Below are positions 6,121 to 14,407 of a stretch of 64,000 nucleotides of DNA, in pieces. The DNA is from Candidatus Didemnitutus sp. Lineage in GTDB: Bacteria > Verrucomicrobiota > Verrucomicrobiia > Opitutales > Opitutaceae. The position numbers were made by a program, and so were the translations under genes. Location: positions 1,674,001 through 1,738,000 of the forward strand of contig JAHCAY010000001.1 in NCBI GenBank assembly GCA_019634575.1, in the 5' to 3' direction. Position 1 is the first letter of the stretch, and each line of letters opens with the position of its first letter. A model generated the notes under the pieces. It saw only the letters and a list, made by a program, of their open reading frames with translations. It was not told the DNA's origin and made no database searches.

Positions 6121-8679
6121 ATGAAGGTCTCGTTCGTCATTCCGCTCCACAACGCCCTGCCGCTCACGCAGGAGTGCTTGCGCACACTGCAGGCGACGCT
6201 GCCGGCGGACCTGGAGCACGAGATCATTTTCGTCGACGACCAATCGACCGACGGCACACCCGCGTGGCTCGCGACGCTCGAATCCCCCTGCCGCGCACTC
6301 CGCAACGAACGCAATCTCGGCTTCGCCGGCACCTGCAACCGCGGCGCGGAGGCCGCGCGCGGCGAATGGCTCGTTTTTCTCAACAACGACCTCGTCCTGT
6401 TGCCCGGCTGGTTCGTGCCGCTGTTCGCCGCCCGCGAGTCCGCGCGCGCCGGCGTCGTCGGCAACATCCAGCTGCGCGTCGACGACGGCTCGCTCGACCA
6501 CGCCGGCATCGCGGTTCTCCCCAGCGGCAAGATCGCTCACGAAAGGCCCGCCACCCTCGCGGCCGCGCAACGCCGTGCCGTGCGTGAGGTCCCCGCCGTC
6601 ACCGCCGCCTGCTGCCTCGTGGCGCGCTCGCTGTTTCTCGAGTCGGGCGGATTCGACACCGCATTCGTGAACGGCGGCGAAGATGTCGACCTGTGCTTCC
6701 GCCTCCGCCGCCGCGGCCGCCTCACCTACGTCGCCACGCGCAGCGTCATCCGCCACCACGTCAGCGCCTCGCGCGGCCCGACGAATCTCCGCGACGAGCG
6801 CAACAGCCGGCTCCTCGCCCAACGCTGGCGCGACGAGCTGGTTCAATTCGGCGCGCACTCGTGGGCCGCCGCGCAGATCGCCGCCCACCTCGCGCGCCCC
6901 TGGACGAGCGACGGCCTCCATGCCCTCGCGCTCCTGCCGTTTCAACTCGGGCTCGCGGCGCAGCCGCCCGCGTTCGCGCGCGCCGTGCTGGAAAGCGCGC
7001 TCTATCGCGAGGAGATGCGCTGGAAACGCCTCTTCGATCAGCCCGCCGGAGCCGCCCGCGCGCCGCGCGGCTCGAAGGCCTACCGGACGGATCGTCTCTT
7101 CCGCGACCAAACCGAAACCGCGACCGTGTGGCTGCGCGACCGCGCCAGAATCGACCTGCCCGCCGGATTCCCCACGAGCAACTTCTTCCTCAGCGGTTTT
7201 CTGCTCGAAGCGCCGCCGCATCGGCCGAACCTCGCGCGCCCGCTCGGCCTGCGCGTCATCATCAACGGCACGCAACGGGTCGAATTTCGCGACCTGCCGC
7301 TCGGCAATTTCAACCTGGGCGTCGACGCCCCGTTCGTGCACCCGCACGAGCCGACCCGCGTCGAGATCGAGCTGATCGGCGTCGGCTGGACGAATTTCCT
7401 CGCGTGGTTCGGACGCATCGTCGGTCTGCGGGAATACTGGCCCGTCGGCCGCTATCGCCGCCAGCAGCTCAACCGCCGCCTGCGCCTGAGCCGCATCGTC
7501 GCCGACGACGAGATCGTGTTCGACTTCCAACGCGATCCCGCGCTCGCACCGCAGCTTCGCCACCGGCCGCAACCCACCGGCGTCAACATCGTCGGCTGGT
7601 TCCGCGCCACGCTCGGTGTCGGGGAATCCGCGCGCTGCATGGCGCGCGCCTGCGACGCCGCCGGCCTGCCGGCGACGCTCGTCGACCTCCGCCTCAACTG
7701 CCTCAACCCACCGGACGACGACACCTTCACCGCCCGCCTGCGCGAGCAGCCGCAGCACGACGTGAACATTTTCCACGTCGATCCGCCGGTCTCCGATCAG
7801 ATCGATCACCATCACGGCCCCGAGCTGCGGCGCGACCGCTACAACATCGCCTATTGGGCCTGGGAGCTGCCGGAGTTCCCCGACGCCTGGGTGCGCCAAT
7901 GCGCCTTCTTCGACGAAATCTGGTGCCCGTCGGAATTCGTCCGCGCCGCCATCGCTCCCAAAGTGCCGCTGCCGGTCCACGTGATGCCGCACGCGATCGA
8001 GATCCCGCCGGTCGCCGGCGATGGACACCAGCGCTTCGGCCTGCCGCGCGACCGCTTCCTGTTTCTTTTCGTCTACGACCTGAACTCCTACCAGGAACGC
8101 AAGAATCCGCTCGCCGCGATCGAAGCCTATCGCCGCGCGTTCCCCGCCGAGTCCGGCGTCGGCCTCGTGATCAAGACCCAGAATCGCGAGCGCCATCCCG
8201 AAGCCTTCGCGCGCCTCGAGACCGCGCTGCGCGGGCTGCAGCACGCCACGCTCATCGCCGAGACCCTCTCCCGCGCTGACGTCCATCTGCTCCAATCGAC
8301 CTGCGATGCGTTCGTCTCGTTGCACCGCTCGGAAGGCTTCGGCCTCAACGTCGCGGAATGCATGCTGCTCGGGAAACCCGTGGTCTCCACGAATTGGTCG
8401 GCGACCGCGGAGTTCGTCGACGAGACCTGCGGCTGTCCCGTGCGCTATCAATTGGTCGAGCTGCAGGAAACACACGGTCCCTACACTCAGGGCCAGATCT
8501 GGGCCGAGCCCGACGTCGCCCACGCCGCGGATTGGATGCGCCGACTCGTGGAAGACCCCGCCTTTGCCCGCCATCTCGGCGAGGCCGCGCGCGAGCGGAT
8601 CAAGCAGCGCTTCGCACCGGCCGTGATCGGCGCACGCTACCGGCGCAGGCTCGCGGCGTTCTCGCTCTGGCCGGAGTGA
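6121..8679 (+). CDS. Bifunctional glycosyltransferase, GT2 plus GT4
   Basis: 852 residues from the ATG at 6121; a frame extending 14 codons upstream has no support since MKVSFVIPLHN is the expected GT2 start. Domain 1 (about 1-260): a GT2 fold with FVDDQSTDGTP, ERNLGFAGTCNRG, FLNNDLVLLPGW and EDVDLCFRLRRRG. A middle region (about 270-470) is beta-rich without a recognised family. Domain 2 (about 490-850): GT4 type with GVGESARCMARAC, NIAYWAWELPEFP, FVYDLNSYQERKNP and SEGFGLNVAECMLLGKPVV, which carries the E-x7-E nucleotide-sugar motif. It would add two successive sugars to a glycan on the cytoplasmic side. No membrane segment is seen. It converges with the minus-strand GT2 gene with only 7 bases between stops. 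Confidence 0.88.
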   Translation: MKVSFVIPLHNALPLTQECLRTLQATLPADLEHEIIFVDDQSTDGTPAWLATLESPCRALRNERNLGFAGTCNRGAEAARGEWLVFLNNDLVLLPGWFVPLFAARESARAGVVGNIQLRVDDGSLDHAGIAVLPSGKIAHERPATLAAAQRRAVREVPAVTAACCLVARSLFLESGGFDTAFVNGGEDVDLCFRLRRRGRLTYVATRSVIRHHVSASRGPTNLRDERNSRLLAQRWRDELVQFGAHSWAAAQIAAHLARPWTSDGLHALALLPFQLGLAAQPPAFARAVLESALYREEMRWKRLFDQPAGAARAPRGSKAYRTDRLFRDQTETATVWLRDRARIDLPAGFPTSNFFLSGFLLEAPPHRPNLARPLGLRVIINGTQRVEFRDLPLGNFNLGVDAPFVHPHEPTRVEIELIGVGWTNFLAWFGRIVGLREYWPVGRYRRQQLNRRLRLSRIVADDEIVFDFQRDPALAPQLRHRPQPTGVNIVGWFRATLGVGESARCMARACDAAGLPATLVDLRLNCLNPPDDDTFTARLREQPQHDVNIFHVDPPVSDQIDHHHGPELRRDRYNIAYWAWELPEFPDAWVRQCAFFDEIWCPSEFVRAAIAPKVPLPVHVMPHAIEIPPVAGDGHQRFGLPRDRFLFLFVYDLNSYQERKNPLAAIEAYRRAFPAESGVGLVIKTQNRERHPEAFARLETALRGLQHATLIAETLSRADVHLLQSTCDAFVSLHRSEGFGLNVAECMLLGKPVVSTNWSATAEFVDETCGCPVRYQLVELQETHGPYTQGQIWAEPDVAHAADWMRRLVEDPAFARHLGEAARERIKQRFAPAVIGARYRRRLAAFSLWPE

Positions 8680-8686
8680 CCGGCCG

Positions 8687-9631
8687 TCAAACGCCGCCGC
8701 GCTCGACCGAGCGCACCACCGACTGCGGCCGCCGATTCACCGTCAGGAACATCCGGCCGATGTATTCGCCGATCAGGCCGAGCATCACCAGCTGTGTGCC
8801 GGAAAACACCAGCAGCGCCCCCATCAGCGAACCCCAGCCATACTCGGGGCCGTGATTCGCAAAACGCAGATAGAACACGATCGCGAGTCCCGCGAGTCCG
8901 CCCGCGGCCATGATCAGCCCGAGCAGCGTCGCGATGCGCAGCGGCATCACGGAAAAATTCACGAACGTGCTCGCCCACAGCCGCAGCAGCCGTCGCAGCG
9001 TGTAGCCGCTCCGTCCCGCCTGCCGCGTGCGGTGCTGCACCTCGACCGAGCCGATGCTCTGCGTCACCTGCAGCAGCAGCCCGTCGATATACGGAAATGG
9101 CCCGTCGTGCGCCGCGACCTCCTTCGCCGCGAACGCGCTCACGCAGCGGAAACTCGAGAGATAAAATCCCTTCGGCTTATCGAGCACGTAGTCGGTCACG
9201 CGATTCGTGAACCAGCTGCCGAAATTGCGAAACGGCGAATGCTCCTTCTGCGCGTAGTGGCCGTAGACCACATCGAGCCCGTCCGCGCGCGCTTTCTCCC
9301 AGAGCCGCACCGCCTCCGCCGGCGGATTCTGTCCGTCGTCGTCGAGATTGACCACATGGAGTCCGCGCGCGTGGCGGTAGCCCGTGAGCACGGCGTTGTG
9401 CTCGCCGAAATTCCGCGCGTGATTCACGAACGCGATCGGCACGCGCGCCTCGCGCATGAGTTCGCGGCAGACCGCCGCCGTCGCGTCGCGACTGCCGTCG
9501 TTCACCAGCACGATCTCGTGCCCGCCCACGATCGCGAGCGCCTCGATCTCCTTCACCAGTGGGCGGATGGTCTCGGCACTGTAATAGAGCGGGATGACGA
9601 AGCTGAGTGCCGGCTGGTCCGGGGTCGACAT
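8687..9631 (-). CDS. ArnC-like polyprenyl-phosphate glycosyltransferase, GT2
   Basis: 314 residues if started at the ATG at 9631 (MSTPDQ); another ATG lies 7 codons upstream. Seen: LSFVIPLYYSAETI, LVNDGSRDATAAV, HARNFGEHNAVLTG and NLDDDGQNPP, the catalytic signature of the undecaprenyl-phosphate sugar transferases ArnC and GtrB. Two C-terminal transmembrane helices follow (around LLGLIMAAGGLAGLAIVFY and LVFSGTQLVMLGLIGEYIG) and a basic tail. Such enzymes transfer a sugar from a nucleotide to undecaprenyl phosphate, providing donors for membrane GT-C transferases, several of which lie nearby. The sugar is unknown. It is in the same direction as the downstream-numbered methyltransferase gene, 58 bases away. 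Confidence 0.9.
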   Translation of the reverse strand: MSTPDQPALSFVIPLYYSAETIRPLVKEIEALAIVGGHEIVLVNDGSRDATAAVCRELMREARVPIAFVNHARNFGEHNAVLTGYRHARGLHVVNLDDDGQNPPAEAVRLWEKARADGLDVVYGHYAQKEHSPFRNFGSWFTNRVTDYVLDKPKGFYLSSFRCVSAFAAKEVAAHDGPFPYIDGLLLQVTQSIGSVEVQHRTRQAGRSGYTLRRLLRLWASTFVNFSVMPLRIATLLGLIMAAGGLAGLAIVFYLRFANHGPEYGWGSLMGALLVFSGTQLVMLGLIGEYIGRMFLTVNRRPQSVVRSVERGGV

Positions 9632-9689
9632 AGGCGAACGCGAAATCACCACGCCATCCGCGCCCTGTCAACGCCCCGCGCCGGCCGCC

Positions 9690-10487
9690 TCAGCCCGGCT
9701 CCGCCCGTGCCACCGCCAGCAACGAACTCCCGAACGGGAGCGCGTGACCGCGGGCGATCCAGCGGTGCTCCAGCCGCATCATCGCATCGAACCCACCCTC
9801 CACCGACGGCGAAAACAAATGCACGTCGCTCTCCCCCTCGCGCGCCGGGAACACCTTGCGCCGCAACACCGCCAGCGGGAACGGCAGCATGTTCCAATAC
9901 GTCATCGCCAGCGGCCGCCATCCCGCGGCGCGCAGCAAATCCGCCAACCCGCCCCGCGTGTAGCGCCGCAAATTCCCCACCTGCCGATCATGATACGAAT
10001 ACATCCACGGAAACGCCGGCAGCGTCAGCACCAGCACGCCGCCGGGCTTGAGCACGCGACGGAATTCGCCCAGCGCGCGCGCCGGCTCCACCACTTGGCA
10101 CAACACGTCGCACGATACGATCGCCTCGTAGGAATCCGCACCGAAGGGCATCTGCTCGACCGAGCCTTCCAACACGAGCGCCCCCGTCCGCTCGCGCGTC
10201 AGCTCGCACGCCAGCGGGGAGAGATCGACGCCCGCCAGCCGCCAGCCGCGCTCCTCCCGGCGCAAGGCCCGCAACAACCCGCCGGTCCCGCACCCCGCAT
10301 CCAGGATCGCCGCGCCGGCCGGCGCGACGCCCCGCAGCGCCGTCGCGACATTGCGATGCAACGCGCGGTAATACCACATGACGTCCTCGACGTCGGCCAT
10401 CTTGCGATATTCTTCGGCGTGCACGGGCCGAGCTTCACGGGAAGCGCTCGCGCGGCGCCACAAAATTCTGGTCCGGAGTGCCGACAC
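9690..10487 (-). CDS. SAM-dependent methyltransferase (class I)
   Basis: Up to 265 residues. Motif I is ILDAGCGTGGLLRAL, followed by LAGVDLSPLACELT, EAIVSCDVLCQV and RRVLKPGGVLVLTLPAFPW, a clear class I methyltransferase fold. The pattern EEYRKMADVEDVMWYYRALH at the beginning is shared with methyltransferases of surface-glycan clusters. The first 20 residues from the ATG at 10487 look unlike protein of this family; a GTG at 10424 would start right before the conserved segment and may be the true start. The substrate is unknown, possibly a sugar or lipid carrier. It sits upstream of and in line with the ArnC-like gene. Confidence 0.85.
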   Translation of the reverse strand: MSALRTRILWRRASASREARPVHAEEYRKMADVEDVMWYYRALHRNVATALRGVAPAGAAILDAGCGTGGLLRALRREERGWRLAGVDLSPLACELTRERTGALVLEGSVEQMPFGADSYEAIVSCDVLCQVVEPARALGEFRRVLKPGGVLVLTLPAFPWMYSYHDRQVGNLRRYTRGGLADLLRAAGWRPLAMTYWNMLPFPLAVLRRKVFPAREGESDVHLFSPSVEGGFDAMMRLEHRWIARGHALPFGSSLLAVARAEPG

Positions 10488-10590
10488 CGCCCTTGCCAGC
10501 CGTTCTCATGGCGGCATCGTTGACCTGAATCCGTGCGCTCGCATTCCCATCTGAGACTCAGCCCGGTGTGCGGCCGGAGCCCACAGTAGG

Positions 10591-12780
10591 ATGCCACTGA
10601 CCATGCCTTGGCTCACCGCGGTCTTGATCCTGACAGGCGTTCCCTTCGCCTTTGCGCTTCAGGGCGCGTGGCTGGCGCGCCGGCTCGAGCTGCCGTCGGC
10701 CGGACTGCGCCTTGCCACCGCGACGCTCGCCGGTCTGACCATCACGCTGTGGGAGGCGGGCACGCTGAATCTCCTCGCTCCGCTGTCGGGCTGGCCCCTC
10801 GGCTTGCTCCTAGTCCCCGCGCTGCCGACCTTGCTGCATCGGCCGACGCGCACCGGCCTCTTCGCGGATGGGCGCGCGGTATTCGCCAACCCGGCCGGCC
10901 TTTCGTTTGGGGCCGGACTCATCGCGTTTCTCGCACTGCTGCTTTGGCCGGCTTGGCGAGATGCCAGCTTGGTCTACGCCGATGGCACATCCAATCACGA
11001 CGCTTTCTTTTGGATTCTTGGTGCCGACTTCGTCCGCGAACACGCGAGCATCGCGACGACGGGCACGCCGCCCGCCAGCGGCGCAGCGACATTCGCGGGC
11101 GCGATCGCCGGCTGGTTCCCGTCATGGGGTCGGTTCGGCGCGGAAGGCTATCTGGCGACCGTCGCCGGATTCGCACACACCAGGCCGCTGGGCATTTATC
11201 TGTGGGCCAGCGCCGCTTTGTTTTTTGCCTGGGTGGCGGCCGTCTACGGCATCGTGCGCACCTTCATCGCCGACCAGCTGGGCTGGGGCGCGCTGGTCGC
11301 GCTGGCGCTTTTTCAGCCGCTGTTCGCCTTCTACCATCACAACGCGAATCTGCCGAACCTGCTTGGCGTGCTCGCGGGTGCGACGGCGGCGCTCGCAACC
11401 GAGTGGACCCGACGTGCCGTCGCGGCCGGGACGCAGAAACCCATCGCCGCCGTCGCGATCTTCGCATTCGCCTGGCACGCCGTGATCGTCGCCTACCCCG
11501 AAATCGCGCCGTTCATCGCGTTGCCTTGCGTGCTGCTCGCAGTGCGAAAGATCTCTTCCGTTGCGCTCGTCCGGCGCACGCTGACCTGGCTGGCGGCCGG
11601 CTTTCTGGCGGCGCTGCTCGCCAATCCCCTCCTCACCGTCCGCGCGGGCAACGCCTTCATCCGCTCGCTACAGATCGCGCGGTTCGAATCCAATTGGGCG
11701 AATATCGTCACCGCCGCCGGTCCCGGCGGATTTCTCCCGGCACTGGTCACGCTTTCCACCAAGACAGGGCATGAGCTCGGCGTCCCCCTTGGTGTCGTGG
11801 CCACGCTGCTCATCGCGCTCGGTGCCTTCGCCACATGGCGGCGCGCGCGCGACCGCTACGGACTGGCGAGCCTGCTGGCCGGCGCCGGCATTCTCTCCGT
11901 CTACACTCTCGCGACCGGCTTCGTTTATGGTTGGCAAAAGACCGCCCAATTTTCCGGCGTCTTCCTCGCCGCCGTCTTTCCGGTCGGCTTGGCCGCGGTG
12001 GTCAGCCGGAGACGCGCGCCCCGCTGGCAGGCAACGCTGACGACCGGCGCGCTCGCGGCCTTCTTCGGATTTACGCTGACCGTTGTGCAACTCGACCTGC
12101 TGAAATGGAGCGGGCGCAAGTCGCTCCATGCCGACTGGGCCAATCTCGGCCGCTCGACCGCACTCCCTCCCGGAGCAACCGTCACGATCGATGCCGCGAC
12201 ATTTCGCCAACCGTTCTTCTACGGCATGTGGAGCGCGTATTTCTTGCGGACGCAGCCGTTCCGTTTCGCTGCGCGCGGCGGGACGGAGAATACTGGCTAT
12301 CTGCGCGACCAGGTGGCGGTGGAAACCACGGCGCACGCGCGCGACGCCGTGCTGGTCAGTCGGGAGTGGGCGGAGACTGTCGTGCCCGACGCCCCGCGAC
12401 TGGCCGTCGGCCGCGAATTCGCCTTGCTCAGCGGTGCGGACCGCATGCTCGGCACGGAAGGTGTCGCGCCGCAGCAAGGCGTGCCGCAAACCGTCGCCCC
12501 GCACTTTACGCTCCGAGTGCTCGCATCGCGCACCGCGTGCCTCGCGATCGCAATCGCCCCGCCGGTGGGCGAGACTGCTGCGGGTGTGTGGGTCGCACAG
12601 GCGATAGGTTCGCCGTCCGTGGAGCTGCGCGGCGACGACTCCGGCTGGAGGGCGGTGTTACCTCTGCTGGCCGACGGCGAACAAGTCCTCGAATTCGAGT
12701 TCAGACCCGCCGTTCCGGCGCGGACGTCGTCATCACTCTTTCCCCTCACCCAACTGCGATTCGTGCACGCGTCGCAGTGA
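10591..12780 (+). CDS. Large polytopic membrane protein, probable GT-C-type, function unknown
   Basis: 729 residues with an ATG at 10591 and another at 10603. At least a dozen hydrophobic stretches fill residues 1-500, e.g. AVLILTGVPFAFALQG, AGLIAFLALLLWPAW and GALAAFFGFTLTVVQLDLL. The last 200 residues are soluble with beta character, ending in EFEFRPAVPAR. The large first periplasmic loop contains DGTSNHDAFFWILGADFV, where an acidic residue is placed as in GT-C enzymes, but no family signature was recognised. It starts divergently from the methyltransferase and opens a run of four consecutive membrane protein genes. A sugar transferase or polymerase role is inference only. Confidence 0.72.
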   Translation: MPLTMPWLTAVLILTGVPFAFALQGAWLARRLELPSAGLRLATATLAGLTITLWEAGTLNLLAPLSGWPLGLLLVPALPTLLHRPTRTGLFADGRAVFANPAGLSFGAGLIAFLALLLWPAWRDASLVYADGTSNHDAFFWILGADFVREHASIATTGTPPASGAATFAGAIAGWFPSWGRFGAEGYLATVAGFAHTRPLGIYLWASAALFFAWVAAVYGIVRTFIADQLGWGALVALALFQPLFAFYHHNANLPNLLGVLAGATAALATEWTRRAVAAGTQKPIAAVAIFAFAWHAVIVAYPEIAPFIALPCVLLAVRKISSVALVRRTLTWLAAGFLAALLANPLLTVRAGNAFIRSLQIARFESNWANIVTAAGPGGFLPALVTLSTKTGHELGVPLGVVATLLIALGAFATWRRARDRYGLASLLAGAGILSVYTLATGFVYGWQKTAQFSGVFLAAVFPVGLAAVVSRRRAPRWQATLTTGALAAFFGFTLTVVQLDLLKWSGRKSLHADWANLGRSTALPPGATVTIDAATFRQPFFYGMWSAYFLRTQPFRFAARGGTENTGYLRDQVAVETTAHARDAVLVSREWAETVVPDAPRLAVGREFALLSGADRMLGTEGVAPQQGVPQTVAPHFTLRVLASRTACLAIAIAPPVGETAAGVWVAQAIGSPSVELRGDDSGWRAVLPLLADGEQVLEFEFRPAVPARTSSSLFPLTQLRFVHASQ

Positions 12781-12862
12781 GACGACGTCCGCGAGGACGG
12801 GCGGCAGGTGCGCGCAAAAGCGGTTTACTTCACTTCCTGCCGCACCCACATAATTCGCTCCC

Positions 12863-14356
12863 ATGCCCGCTCCTGCGCATCCTTCCGCTGCCGCTCCTGA
12901 TTCACCTGAATCCCGGTGGGCTTGGCGCGCGTGGCTGCAGCGCCACCGCGGCGGGCTGCTGATGTTTGCCGCTTTCGCCCTGTTCCTCGTCTACGGGTCG
13001 TGCCGGCAGCGCTACATCTGGGGCGTGGACTCGTTCGGCTATTACGAACTGGGCAAAGTGATCAGCGAGGGCCGGATCACGCTGCCGCTGCACTTCGAGA
13101 GCGTGCACAAGAGTCCGCTAACACCGTGGGGGTTTCTGGTTCGTGAGCAGGGGGTGCCCACGCCGTCCTATCCGCCCGGATTCCCATTGCTGCTGGCGCT
13201 CGGCCACCTCGTGCGGGCGCCGTTGTGGGTCACGCCGGCGATCGGGGTGCTCTCGTGCGCGTTGCTCTTGCGGCTCCTGCGTCGGCGCACCAGCGAGGCT
13301 GTGGCACTGCTCCTCACCGCGGCGTGGGCGCTCATGCCGCTCACCGTTTACGGGAGCACGATGTTGATGAGCGACCTCGTGGCGGCGACGACGCTGATGG
13401 GCGGCTTGTTGGCCTGGCAACAAGGGCGGCTCGGTCTCGCAGCGTGGATCTTCAGTTTCAGCTTCGCCGTGCGGCCGACGAATGTCCTTTTCTTCGTGCC
13501 TCTGCTGCTCGTGCTGCCACGCGACCGGACCAGTGTGCGCTTCCTGCTCCATTTCATCGTGCCGTGCGCGATCTACGCGGTCTACAATACGCTGCTCTAC
13601 GGCCGCCCCTGGCGCACAGGCTACGGCAACATCATGGTCGGAATGGAGGCGCGCATCTTTCCGGAATTCTTCGCGTTCTTCCTGCGCACCACATGGGAAC
13701 TCCTCACCCCGATCGTGATCGGGTTCGCCGCACTGGCCTTCGTGCGGCCCAGCCGCGAACGCTTCTTCCTCCTCGCGTGGTGGCTGACCTTTGTCGGGTT
13801 CTACTCGTTCTGGGCCGGTGGCGGCGCCGATCGTTGGTGGTGGGCGCGATTCATTCTGCCTGGGATGGCCGGTCTTTTTCTGCTGGCCGGCGATGGCTGC
13901 GAATGGGCCCGGCAATGGATGGGGAAGACATTCCCTCATGCCCGATGGGTGGCAGTGCTTCCCCTCCTGCTGATCGCCGTCTTGCCGTTCGCCTATCTGC
14001 GCGATGCGCGCAACCGGCCGGAAATCTGGCGCCGCGATACCGGTCTGCCCAACCACCTGTTGGTGGAGAAGGTCTGCGCCACGGTGCCGGAAGGCAGCCT
14101 CATCGGCACCCTGGAGCACGCGAGCAGCTTCTACCTTTATTCGTCGCTCGTGCCGTTCGTCTGCATCGATCCCGCCGCCTCCGAGCTCGTCGACGAGGCG
14201 CTGCGGCACGGCCGGCGCGTGTTCGTGCTTCCCGAGCCATGGCATGTCGACCATCCCGAAGTCCGTGAACTGCTCACCCGGTTTTCCGCCACCGAGGCCG
14301 GTAAGTTCGACACGCCCTGGGCCGGTCAGACCCTCTACGAGCTGAAGCTTCGCTGA
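12863..14356 (+). CDS. Membrane glycosyltransferase-like protein (GT-C/PMT fold)
   Basis: 497 residues, ATG start. After a short cytoplasmic N-terminus there are about ten hydrophobic helices. The first large loop contains WGVDSFGYYELGK (an acidic catalytic-type residue after the first helix) and VPTPSYPPGFPLLLALG, the tyrosine-proline pattern typical of the dolichyl/undecaprenyl-phosphate-mannose-type GT-C family. Later segments such as AAWIFSFSFAVRPTNVLFFVPLL are membrane spanning. A GT-C enzyme would take sugar from a polyprenyl-phosphate donor on the outer face of the inner membrane. The nearby ArnC-like GT2 could make that donor. It shares the PTYPPG-type motif with the gene at 16494, suggesting common descent. 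Confidence 0.75.
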   Translation: MPAPAHPSAAAPDSPESRWAWRAWLQRHRGGLLMFAAFALFLVYGSCRQRYIWGVDSFGYYELGKVISEGRITLPLHFESVHKSPLTPWGFLVREQGVPTPSYPPGFPLLLALGHLVRAPLWVTPAIGVLSCALLLRLLRRRTSEAVALLLTAAWALMPLTVYGSTMLMSDLVAATTLMGGLLAWQQGRLGLAAWIFSFSFAVRPTNVLFFVPLLLVLPRDRTSVRFLLHFIVPCAIYAVYNTLLYGRPWRTGYGNIMVGMEARIFPEFFAFFLRTTWELLTPIVIGFAALAFVRPSRERFFLLAWWLTFVGFYSFWAGGGADRWWWARFILPGMAGLFLLAGDGCEWARQWMGKTFPHARWVAVLPLLLIAVLPFAYLRDARNRPEIWRRDTGLPNHLLVEKVCATVPEGSLIGTLEHASSFYLYSSLVPFVCIDPAASELVDEALRHGRRVFVLPEPWHVDHPEVRELLTRFSATEAGKFDTPWAGQTLYELKLR

Positions 14357-14407
14357 GATCACTCCCGGGCGGGGAATCGTCTCGCCTTGCCGCACCTGTT
14401 CTTCTTG

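Noticed and set aside
5944..8574. 876-codon minus-strand frame opposite the GT2-GT4 gene
   Set aside because: Repetitive Ala/Glu/Gly composition and no family motifs; the plus-strand frame has complete glycosyltransferase signatures.
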